Shown one piece after another: positions 1 to 7,400 of a stretch of 16,556 bases of DNA (position 1 is its first letter; each line of letters starts with the position of its first letter). The stretch lies in NCBI GenBank assembly GCA_964574935.1, contig CAZNOZ010000042.1, forward strand, positions 1 through 16,556, read 5' to 3'. Under the pieces are notes generated by a model. That model made no database searches, was not told the origin of the DNA, and worked only from the letters and a program-made list of their open reading frames with translations. The position numbers and the translations under genes are program-made. The stretch comes from JBBECE01 sp964574935 (GTDB taxonomy: Bacteria > Pseudomonadota > Alphaproteobacteria > Rhizobiales > Devosiaceae).

Positions 1-786
1 CTGGCCGAGCAGCCTGAGCCACAGATACTGGGCGACGTTGGTGTCCTGGTACTCGTCGACGAGGATGTAGCGGAAGCGGTCCTGGTATTCGGCGAGGACG
101 GCCGGGTTTTCCCTGAACAGGCGAATGTCCTCGAGGAGGAGATCGCCGAAATCGGCGGCGTTGAGGATTTTCAGGCGCGCCTGGTAGTCGGCGTAGAGTT
201 TTTGCGCCTTGCCGTTCGCAAAAAGACCGGCATCGGAGGCGGCGATCTGGTCGGGGCCGAGGCCGCGGTTCTTCCAGCCGTCGATCATCGCGGCGAGCTG
301 GCGGGCCGGCCAGCGCTTCTCGTCGATATTCTCGGCGCTCAGGAGTTGCTTGAGAAGCCGGATCTGGTCGTCGGTGTCGAGGATCGTGAAGTCGGGCTTG
401 AGCCCGACGAGTTCGGCGTGGCGCCTGAGGATGCGGGCGCCGATCGAATGGAAGGTGCCCAGCCACGGCATGCCCTCGACGGTGCGGCCGATCAGGCGGC
501 CGACGCGGTCCTTCATCTCGCGGGCCGCCTTGTTGGTGAAGGTGACGGCGAGGATTTCCGATTCGCGGGCGCGGCCGGTGGCCAGGATGTGCGCGATGCG
601 GGTGGTCAGGACGCGCGTCTTGCCGGTGCCGGCGCCGGCCAGGACCAGCAGCGGGCCATCGGTGGTCTCGACCGCCTCGGTCTGCTCGGGGTTGAGATCG
701 GCGAGATAGCCGGTGGCGCGGGCGGCGAATTGCGAGGTGACCGCGCCGGCGGCCGGCGGGTTGTCGTCGAAGGGTTCGGAGGCCAT
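1..786 (-). CDS. uvrD: ATP-dependent DNA helicase UvrD/PcrA type, N-terminal part (runs off window start)
   Basis: Superfamily 1A helicase that unwinds DNA 3'-5' in nucleotide excision repair and mismatch repair. Only the first 262 residues are in the window; the family is usually 700-800 residues, so about two thirds lies beyond position 1. Reading the minus strand from the ATG at 786 gives the Q-motif (LNPEQ, Gln35), Walker A AGAGTGKT at residues 50-57, motif Ia (AVTFTNKAAREMK), the GTFHS motif, and motif II VDEYQDTN at residues 243-250. These are diagnostic of UvrD/PcrA/Rep. The YQDTN spelling and a short acidic, proline-rich N-terminus fit alphaproteobacterial UvrD; Rep or PcrA naming cannot be excluded without the C-terminus. 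It is divergent from the ArsR gene, with about 240 bases of shared upstream DNA. A TATATT hexamer at 883-878 could be its -10 element, but I see no good -35 partner. Confidence 0.95.
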   Translation of the reverse strand, partial: MASEPFDDNPPAAGAVTSQFAARATGYLADLNPEQTEAVETTDGPLLVLAGAGTGKTRVLTTRIAHILATGRARESEILAVTFTNKAAREMKDRVGRLIGRTVEGMPWLGTFHSIGARILRRHAELVGLKPDFTILDTDDQIRLLKQLLSAENIDEKRWPARQLAAMIDGWKNRGLGPDQIAASDAGLFANGKAQKLYADYQARLKILNAADFGDLLLEDIRLFRENPAVLAEYQDRFRYILVDEYQDTNVAQYLWLRLLGQ

Positions 787-810
787 CGAAAATCCAGTGG
801 TCGCGCTGTC

Positions 811-846
811 GAACCGGACCGGTTCCCACTTTTTCTGACAGCGATC
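811..846. repeat. Palindrome plus tail resembling a dispersed Rhizobiales intergenic element
   Basis: Positions 811-825 form a 15-base perfect palindrome with one central base (GAACCGG-A-CCGGTTC). It is followed by CCCACTTTTTCTGACAGCGATC. The combination CCGGTTCCCACTTTTTC then a GC-rich end resembles, from memory, a short motif scattered through intergenic DNA of many Hyphomicrobiales genomes. It lies 25 bases upstream of the uvrD start, so in uvrD mRNA it would read as a 5' leader hairpin. Only one copy is visible here, so calling it a repeat is an inference. Confidence 0.4.
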
Positions 847-977
847 GTAGTCGAATCCGGTTTTGTTCTCGTGGCGCAATATAGGGGCGGCGGGCGCCGA
901 TGTATATGCGGGCGCAAGGCTGTGGGCTGTCGCCAGCGGGTCGCACTCGCCCGGCATCGGGTGCGGCACACGGCAGT

Positions 978-999
978 CATGCAACATAATCATTGCATG
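978..999. promoter_or_regulatory. Palindromic putative ArsR operator overlapping a -10-like element
   Basis: CATGCAA (978-984) and TTGCATG (993-999) are perfect 7-base inverted arms around an 8-base AT-rich centre (CATAATCA), about 30 bases before the ArsR start. The centre contains CATAAT, a good -10 hexamer. A repressor dimer bound here would block RNA polymerase, which is the usual autoregulation scheme of ArsR-family genes. No clear -35 is visible. The assignment to the adjacent repressor is an inference from position and symmetry. Confidence 0.6.
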
Positions 1000-1027
1000 A
1001 GGGGGCGACCGCTGCTACTCCTGCGCG

Positions 1028-1333
1028 ATGGCGGAGGACGTTTTCAGGGCAATTGGCGTCGGAATTCGCCGGCAGTTGCTCGATGAGCTGGCCGAACGGG
1101 ACGGGCAAACCCTTTATGAACTTCACGCTCGTATGACGATGAAACACGGGGCGAGCCTGACTCGGCAGGCGCTGACGCGGCATCTCAAGGTGCTCGAGGA
1201 CGCCGGTCTGCTCACGACCGAGTGGCGCTGGCGGTCCAAACTGCATTTCCTCGAGCCCGAGGCGCTGGGCGAGGCCAAAGCCTGGATCGACCTGCATCTG
1301 AACGAAGGACAAACCAGGGAGAGCAAACGATGA
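1028..1333 (+). CDS. ArsR/SmtB-family winged-helix transcriptional repressor
   Basis: A 101-residue DNA-binding protein of the ArsR family, usual length about 100. The N-terminus (FRAIGVGIRRQLLDEL) matches the first helices of the family. Residues 43-63 (SLTRQALTRHLKVLEDAGLL) are the helix-turn-helix recognition region, followed by the wing (TTEWRWRSKLHFLEPEAL). There is no Cys pair or His cluster like the metal sites of ArsR/SmtB, so it is probably not a metal sensor but of the type that pairs with VOC or SRPBCC proteins. An in-frame TGA at 998-1000 leaves the ATG at 1028 as the only reasonable start, although no strong Shine-Dalgarno precedes it. Its stop overlaps the next gene (ATGA), so the two are co-translated. 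The palindrome at 978-999 is a likely autoregulatory operator. The ligand is unknown. Confidence 0.88.
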   Translation: MAEDVFRAIGVGIRRQLLDELAERDGQTLYELHARMTMKHGASLTRQALTRHLKVLEDAGLLTTEWRWRSKLHFLEPEALGEAKAWIDLHLNEGQTRESKR

Positions 1334-1716
1334 GAATCGTGGTGACGAGCGTTCTGGTGGACGACCAGGACCGGGCGCTGGACTTCTATGCCGGCAAGCT
1401 GGGGTTTGAGCGCAAACACGACGTGCCGATGGGCGAGCACCGGTGGCTGACGGTGGTCTCGCCGGAGGATCGGGAGGGGGTCGAGTTGTTGCTCGAACCG
1501 GACGCACATCCGGCGTCAAAGACGTTCAAGAAGGCGCTGGTGGCCGACGGAATCCCGCTGATCTCCTTCGGTGTCGACGATGTGGAAGCCGAATACGAGC
1601 GGCTGAAGGGGCTTGGCGTGACCTTTACGCAGCCGCCGGCGAAGATGGGTGACGTCACGATCGCGGTGTTCGACGACACGTGCGGCAATCTCATCCAGAT
1701 CGCGCAGCAACACTGA
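1330..1716 (+). CDS. VOC (glyoxalase/bleomycin-resistance fold) family protein
   Basis: A 128-residue single-chain vicinal-oxygen-chelate protein, which as a dimer would give the usual four beta-alpha-beta-beta-beta modules. Visible hallmarks are the opening strand and helix (VTSVLVDDQDRALDFYAGKLGF, residues 5-26), GEHRWLTVVSPED (residues 35-47), VELLLEP (51-57), a second module starting ISFGVDDVEAEYERLKGLGV (78-97), and the terminal FDDTCGNLIQIAQQ. Candidate metal ligands are His37, Glu52 or Glu56 and Gln124, but this clade is poorly characterised and may not bind metal. The ATG at 1330 has a good AGGGAG at 1316-1321; the open frame extends further upstream, but only as an overlap with the repressor gene. 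The reaction is unknown. The coupling to an ArsR repressor suggests an inducible role such as detoxification, which is inference. Confidence 0.88.
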   Translation: MRIVVTSVLVDDQDRALDFYAGKLGFERKHDVPMGEHRWLTVVSPEDREGVELLLEPDAHPASKTFKKALVADGIPLISFGVDDVEAEYERLKGLGVTFTQPPAKMGDVTIAVFDDTCGNLIQIAQQH

Positions 1717-1738
1717 GCGCGGCGGGGAAATCCCGGTC

Positions 1739-2644
1739 TCAGCCGAGGCGGTGCTCCGCCGCCACCGCCGCGATGACGCGGCGGTGCTCAGCGGCCGCCG
1801 GGTGGTCGTCCGACAGCGGTAAGAGCGAGATCAGCGCTTTCCACAGGGCCCAGCCGCGGGCCCGGGCCCAGGTGCCCGCATCGAAGGGCAGGGCGGCGCG
1901 GAAGGCGGCGCGGGCATCGCCGTCGAGGAAGGTCCATGCGAGCACCAGATCGCAGGCCGGGTCGCCGGTGCCGGCCGAGCCGAAGTCGATGACGGCGGCC
2001 AGGCGGCCATGACGGACGAGCAGATTGTCCGGCGCGACGTCGCCATGCACCCACACGGGGCCGCCCTCCCAATTCGAGGCCAAAGCGTCGTCCCAGCAGC
2101 GCGCCGCCCCTGCGGTGTCGATGCGGCCTTCGAGCCTGGCGAGAGCCTGGCGCACCTCATCGTCGTAGACGGCGAGGGCGCCGCCGCGATGGAAATTGTG
2201 GGGGCCGGCGGCCGGGCCGCCCGTGGCGTCGATCGCCTGCAGGGCGGTCAGGAACGCGGCGACATCGCGGGCGAAACCGGCCGGGTCTTCGATGCGGGCG
2301 GCGCTGGCCGGGGTTCCCTCGATCCAGCGAAGGATCGACCAGTCGAAGGGATAGCCCTCGCCCGGCCGGCCGCGCGCGACCGGTTCGGGGATCTCGAGCG
2401 GCAGGTGCGGCGCCAGGCGCGGCAACCAGGCGTGTTCCTTGTCGATCTGGGGGGCGTAGCGCGCGGCGCTGGGCAGGCGGACGCCGAGCCCGGTGCCCAG
2501 CCGGAAGGTGAAATTGTCCCAGCCGCCCGGTTCGAGCCGGGTCAGCGGCAGGTCGGCCCATTGCGGAAACTGTCGGACCAGGAGGCGGGCGACCAGATCG
2601 GTGCCGACGATCACCCGACCGTCGGCGTCGCGGGGCAGGCTCAA
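1739..2644 (-). CDS. Aminoglycoside/macrolide phosphotransferase (APH) family protein
   Basis: A 301-residue kinase-like phosphotransferase that would transfer the ATP gamma-phosphate to a small-molecule hydroxyl; the substrate is unknown. It carries the catalytic loop VHGDVAPDNLL (His200, Asp202, Asn207) and the metal-binding IDFG (Asp220), followed by GDPACDL, all diagnostic of PF01636. The N-lobe shows GGWDNFTFRLG (residues 40-50) and VRLPSAARY...KE (Lys69-Glu70). The start is a TTG at 2644. I prefer it because it overlaps the upstream ClC stop codon (TTGA) and has a strong AAGAGGAGC Shine-Dalgarno just before it, lying inside the ClC coding end; an in-frame GTG at residue 11 has no such support. 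It is probably translated by coupling to the ClC gene. Such chromosomal APH-like proteins are usually not resistance enzymes, so I would not infer resistance. Confidence 0.88.
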   Translation of the reverse strand: MSLPRDADGRVIVGTDLVARLLVRQFPQWADLPLTRLEPGGWDNFTFRLGTGLGVRLPSAARYAPQIDKEHAWLPRLAPHLPLEIPEPVARGRPGEGYPFDWSILRWIEGTPASAARIEDPAGFARDVAAFLTALQAIDATGGPAAGPHNFHRGGALAVYDDEVRQALARLEGRIDTAGAARCWDDALASNWEGGPVWVHGDVAPDNLLVRHGRLAAVIDFGSAGTGDPACDLVLAWTFLDGDARAAFRAALPFDAGTWARARGWALWKALISLLPLSDDHPAAAEHRRVIAAVAAEHRLG

Positions 2645-4287
2645 AGGTGCTCCTCTTTCGAGGTTTCGACGAGCGCCCGGTTGAACGAAGTCAGCGCCCG
2701 GACCTGGTCGGCCCAGCCGATTTGCCTGAGCTCCTTGTCGGTGCGTTCGAGAACCGGCAGGCGCGACTGGCCGGCGGCATCGAAGGCGCGCAAGGCCGAT
2801 TCCAGGGTATCGGTGGGTTTCAGCCAGGCGGCGCCGGACGCCAGGTCGAATGGGGGCGGGGTTTCGTCCTCGGCGAGCGCGGTCATGAAGCTGTCGACGC
2901 GGATGAACCGGACGACATGGGCGTGCGGGCCTTCGGCCAGCATGATGCCGCGGGTATACAGCTGCCAGTAGAACCAGGAGCGGCCCACGATCGCCTGCGA
3001 CAGGCCGGTGGCGATGGAGACCGAAAACAACAGCGCGATCGAGAAAGCGAAGCCGCCGGTCAACTCAAAGATCATGACGGCGGTGGAGATGGGCGCGCCG
3101 AGCACGGCGGCGGCGACGGCGCCCATGCCGATGATGGCGTAGAGCCCTTCCGAAGACGCCATGTCGGGAAACACCGACGCGGCGATCAGACCGAATGCGC
3201 CGCCGGTCATCGCCCCGACATAAAGGGCCGGGGAGACGACGCCGCCGCCGAAGCGGGAGCCCAGCGTGATGGCGGTCGCGACCGTCTTGGCGACGATCAG
3301 GGCGAGCATCGTGCCGAGCCCGAGCGAGCCGGCCAGCGCCATGTCGGTGGCCTGGTAGCCGACGCCGAGCACCTGGGGGAATCCCAACGCGATGATGCCG
3401 ACCAGCAGGCCGCCGAAGACGGGCCGCAGCCATTCGCGCATGCGCACGAAACGCGAGGCCCAGTCGGCGCCGATCAGGGCGGTCTGGAACAAAATGGCGA
3501 CGGCGGCGCAGGTGACGCCGAGAAGGGCGAAGGCGGGGATTTCCCAATAGGAAGTGATCTGGAAGTCCGGGAGCACGAAAGCGGGGGCGTCGCCGAACCA
3601 CAGACGCGACATGACCGCGGCGACGACCGCGGAGATGACAATGGGGGCCAGGGCCGACAGCGCGAAATGGCCCAGAATCACCTCGTGCGCGAAAAGCACG
3701 CCGGCGATGGGAGCGTTGAAGGAGGCGGCGATGGCGGCGGCGACCCCGCAGCCGAGCATGACCCGGCGCGAGGAGGGCGGCAGGGCGAAGTACCGGAACA
3801 GCCCGCGCGAGACCGAGGCCGCCAGATAGACGACCGGTCCCTCGCGGCCGGCGCTGCCGCCAAAACCGAGGGTGACCACCGACATGGCGGTGCCGACGAT
3901 GGCGTCCTTCAGGGTCAGGTGCGAGGTATTCCGGGCCCGCGCCTCGATGACGTCGGCGACCCCGCCGGCGCGGCCGGAAGGGCGCCAGAAGCGGATAATC
4001 AGGGCAACGAGCACGCCGCCAACCATGGGACCGACCAGGACAATCCACCAGGGCAGGGCGGCAAGGGCGGTGGCGTGGTCTTCCGACGTGGTGCCGAGCC
4101 ACAGGAACTGCACGGCCCCGATGGCGAAGCGGAACACGATGGCGACCAGACCGCCACCCAATCCGGCCATCACCGCGAGGCCCCACAGCTTCGGCTGTTC
4201 GGCGGCGTGGAACGCCGCCCAGTGCGGTCCGACCCAGCGGGCACATGTGCGCCACAGGTCGGAAGCTCGGAACGGCGGATCGGCCAT
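2641..4287 (-). CDS. ClC-family chloride channel/transporter with C-terminal CBS region
   Basis: A 548-residue inner-membrane anion channel or H+/Cl- exchanger. Signature regions are GSAGREGPVV (residues 144-153, gating Glu149), FNAPIAGVLF (190-199), the SRFGGGVVSP loop (344-353), GAPISTAVMIFELTG (397-411) and an FYWQLY segment with Tyr440 at the usual pore tyrosine position. The first selectivity motif, normally GSGIP, is degenerate here (AGGVADV, 107-113). The second acidic residue used as the internal proton glutamate in E. coli ClC-ec1 aligns with Val203 (FAHEV). From about residue 455 a cytoplasmic CBS-like region follows, with one clear repeat (LKPTDTLESALRAFDAAGQSRLPVLE). I start at the ATG at 4287, preceded by AAGGGG; an upstream TTG at 4353 would fall inside the likely -35 box. 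The APH-like gene is coupled downstream. Confidence 0.93.
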   Translation of the reverse strand: MADPPFRASDLWRTCARWVGPHWAAFHAAEQPKLWGLAVMAGLGGGLVAIVFRFAIGAVQFLWLGTTSEDHATALAALPWWIVLVGPMVGGVLVALIIRFWRPSGRAGGVADVIEARARNTSHLTLKDAIVGTAMSVVTLGFGGSAGREGPVVYLAASVSRGLFRYFALPPSSRRVMLGCGVAAAIAASFNAPIAGVLFAHEVILGHFALSALAPIVISAVVAAVMSRLWFGDAPAFVLPDFQITSYWEIPAFALLGVTCAAVAILFQTALIGADWASRFVRMREWLRPVFGGLLVGIIALGFPQVLGVGYQATDMALAGSLGLGTMLALIVAKTVATAITLGSRFGGGVVSPALYVGAMTGGAFGLIAASVFPDMASSEGLYAIIGMGAVAAAVLGAPISTAVMIFELTGGFAFSIALLFSVSIATGLSQAIVGRSWFYWQLYTRGIMLAEGPHAHVVRFIRVDSFMTALAEDETPPPFDLASGAAWLKPTDTLESALRAFDAAGQSRLPVLERTDKELRQIGWADQVRALTSFNRALVETSKEEHL

Positions 4288-4323
4288 GGCCCCTTCGTCC
4301 GGGTACGGGGAAAACCGGGGCCG

Positions 4324-4353
4324 GTGATAGGCCGCGTTCGTCGCCGATGGCAA
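4324..4353 (-). promoter_or_regulatory. Putative sigma70-type promoter for the ClC-APH unit
   Basis: On the minus strand, TTGCCA (4353-4348) and TATCAC (4329-4324) are separated by 18 bases, placing a transcription start near 4317 and a leader of about 30 bases before the ClC ATG. The match is moderate, but it sits in the only intergenic region upstream of the gene. Confidence 0.4.
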
Positions 4354-4464
4354 GAGCCCGGGCCGGGCGCGGAGCGTGTGCCCGCGCGTTGGCGGGTGAC
4401 GGCGGGGGCCGGATTGGCCTAGTCTCGCCGACGGCGGAAAATCGTCCGGGACGGACGGAACACA

Positions 4465-7400
4465 GTGCTCAACCGGCTCTTCATCGTCATCGGAAGTCTG
4501 GCCATCGTTTTGATGGTCGCGGCCTTCATCGTGCCGCGCTACACCGACTGGAACCCCTATCGCGCCCGCCTGGAGGCGATGGCGTCCGAAGCGCTGGGTA
4601 CCCCGATCCAGATTCGCGGCGATCTCACGCTGACGATCCTGCCGCAGCCGAGAATGACGCTGAACGACGTCGTGGTCGGCCGCCCGGAGGCGCCGGTGGC
4701 GCGGGCGGCGACCGTGGAAGCCGAGTTCGAGCTGATGGAGTTCCTGCGCGACCGCTATCAGGTCAGCGAGCTCAACATCGAGCAGCCGGTCTTCGATTTC
4801 CGGGTGGACGAGGCGGGGCGGCTTGTGGTGCCGGTCAATCTGCCGCGGCAGGTGAGCACGACCAACGTGGCGATCCGAAACGCAACAATCTCGGGCGGCA
4901 CGATGACGCTTTCGGACGGACGGACCGGGGAGAGCTGGACGGCGACCGACGTCGAGGCGAGCGTCCGGCTGACGGCGCTCAGAGGCCCGTTCTCGGCGCA
5001 GGCGGCGGGGCTTTTTGACGGCGCGCCCTATCAGGTGCGCGTCAACAGCTCCGATCCCAACGAGAACGGAGAGGTGCGGCTGTCGCTGTTCGTGAAGCCC
5101 GACGAGGGCCGGTTCACGGTTTCGGTGGACGGGATGCTCGCGCCGGGGGGCGGGCAGCCGAAATTCACCGGCGCGCTGGGCTGGCGCTACACGCCGCCCC
5201 AGAGCGACGATGTGCGCACGGTGCGGGGAGCGGCGGTGCTGGACGCCAAGGTGGAGGCCGACCCCGAGCGGCTGCTGCTATCCTCGTTCACCTATTTGCC
5301 CGACGAAACCCTGGCGAGCGCCCGGTTCACCGGCGCCGCAGAGGTGGATCTGGGGGCCGACCCGCATTTCGATGCGGTCGTTTCGGGGGGCGTCATCGGG
5401 CTTTTCGGGGCGCGGGAGGTCCGCGAAGAGACGCTGGCGGCGCCCTACGCCTTGCTGGAGCTCGTCGACGCGCTGCCGGCACCGCCGGCCACCACGCTGC
5501 CGGGACGGGTGGGCATCGACATCACCGAACTCAATCTGAGCGGCCTGTCGCTGAGGGACGTGCGGGTGGATGCGCGCACCGACGGGCAAGCCTGGCAGGT
5601 CGCGGAATTCTCGGGGCGGCTGGCCGGGGAGACGACGGTGTCTCTGGCCGGCAGGGCCAGCGCGGTGGTGGGCAAGCCGACTTTCGAGGGGGCGGTGAGC
5701 ATCACTACGCAGCGGCTCGACGCGTTGGCCCGCCTGTGGACCCCGGCAACCGAGGACAACCCGTTGTTCGGCACCGCCGGCACTCTGGCGGCGCGGGTAA
5801 CGATGGACGGCAGCGGCGTCACGGTTTCCCAGGGCGCCGCGGATTTCGACGGCAACAGCCTTGGTTTCACTGCGAAGGCGACGCGATGGCCGGTGCCGGT
5901 GCTCGACTTCACCGCGGCGCTCGGGGAGCTAGACGGGCGTGCCGGCGCTCAGCTTGCGGCGCTGTTGCCGGCGCCTTTCCGCGACCCGAGCTTCGCGGCC
6001 AGCTTTCCGCAGGGCTCGCTTGAAGTGACCGCGCAGCGGCTGGTCTATCGCGGCCAGGAGCTCAATGACCTCGAGGCCTCGGCAAGCTGGTCGGCGGACG
6101 GCATCGAGGTCGACCGGTTCGCGGTGAGCGATGCCCAGGGGACGACGCTGGCGGCTTCCGGGGCGCTGGGCGGCACCCTCGGCAACCCGCATATCGTCGG
6201 CGCCGCCGAACTGAGCCTCGCCGAGCACTCGCGCGCCGCCGATCTGTGGGCTCTCCTGCCCGCCCCGAGCCCGGCGCCGCCGGCGCTGGCGCCACCGCGG
6301 CTGGCGCCGCTTTTGGCGACGATCCTGGATGCCAACCGGCCGCTCCGGCTCGATCTGAAGCTGGAGGACGAGGCGAGCGGCGGCCAGCGGCTGGCGGCTT
6401 CGATGGTTTCGGGGCAGGTGCGGGCGGCGGGCGAGGCCCAGCTCGCCGGCGGCATCTTCGCGGCCGCGACGCAGCCGGTCGACGCCGCCTTTTCATTTGA
6501 GGCCCCGGACCGCACGGCGCTGGCGAGCGCCCTGGGCGTGCCGCCCCTGGTCGCGGCGGGGCTGGTGCGCGGCGAGCCGGCGGCGCTGAGCTGGCAGTCA
6601 AGCGGCACGGTTTCCGATTCGCTGGACGCGAGCATCGTCTACACCGCCGGCGAGGAGCGGATCGGGTTCGATGGCACGCTGAGCCTCGCCGATCCGTCGG
6701 CGGTGAGCGGCGGGGGGCGGATCGAGCTCAACCTGTCCGATTTCGCCGGCTACGCCGACATCCTGGGGCTGACGGGGCTGAACCTGCCGGCGATGTCGGC
6801 GAACGCCGATCTCGAATTTTCCGGATTGGGCGAGGTGGCTTTGTCGCAAATCGACGCGACCATCGCCGGCGAACGGGTGGGCGGCGCGATCTCGTTCGAA
6901 GGGGCGGCCGGCGGACTGACCTACAGCGGCGCGCTCGATCTCGACCGGGTGGATGTGAGCGCGCTCGGCTGGTTCCTGGGCGGCGCGGCGTCGCTGGTGC
7001 CGGGCGACGGGCCCTGGCCGATCGGGCCGATCTCGGTGGGGGAGGCGGCACGGGGCTCGCGCGGCCGGATCGCGGTGGAGGCGGCGCGGCTGACCCTTGA
7101 CGAGGCGAACCTGTTGCACGACGTGGCGTTCGATTTCGCCTGGGACGGCACCCAGACGCGCATCCGCGAGCTGACCGGGGCGCTGGGCGAGGGGGAGGTC
7201 AGGATCGACGCGCATATCTGCTGCGCGACCGAATTGCGCGACAAACAGCTATCGGGCCGCTTTTCGGTCGATTCGGTGGATCTCGACGCGCTCCTGCCGC
7301 CGGCGCTGGCCGAGGGGCTGGGCGGCACCATCGAGGCGAGCGGGCAATTCGCCGGCAACGGGGTGAGCTATGCCGACATGGTGCAATCGATGGGCGGGGA

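Noticed and set aside
202..1086. 294-codon plus-strand frame over the helicase gene and the ArsR upstream region
   Set aside because: The minus strand here encodes UvrD with all helicase motifs; this frame runs through the intergenic palindromes and into the ArsR gene out of frame.
1723..1735. CGGGG-AAA-TCCCG mini-hairpin between the convergent VOC and APH genes as a bidirectional terminator
   Set aside because: Only five pairs including a G.T, a three-base loop and no T-run on either side; too weak to call.
1739..2644. APH-family gene as an antibiotic-resistance determinant
   Set aside because: The fold and catalytic residues are present, but this family has many housekeeping members, no mobile context is visible, and the substrate cannot be inferred.
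2647..4422. 591-codon open frame on the plus strand opposite the ClC gene
   Set aside because: It is antisense to a clear ClC protein, has low-complexity Gly/Asp/Arg/Glu composition without any domain, and long open antisense frames are expected in GC-rich DNA.
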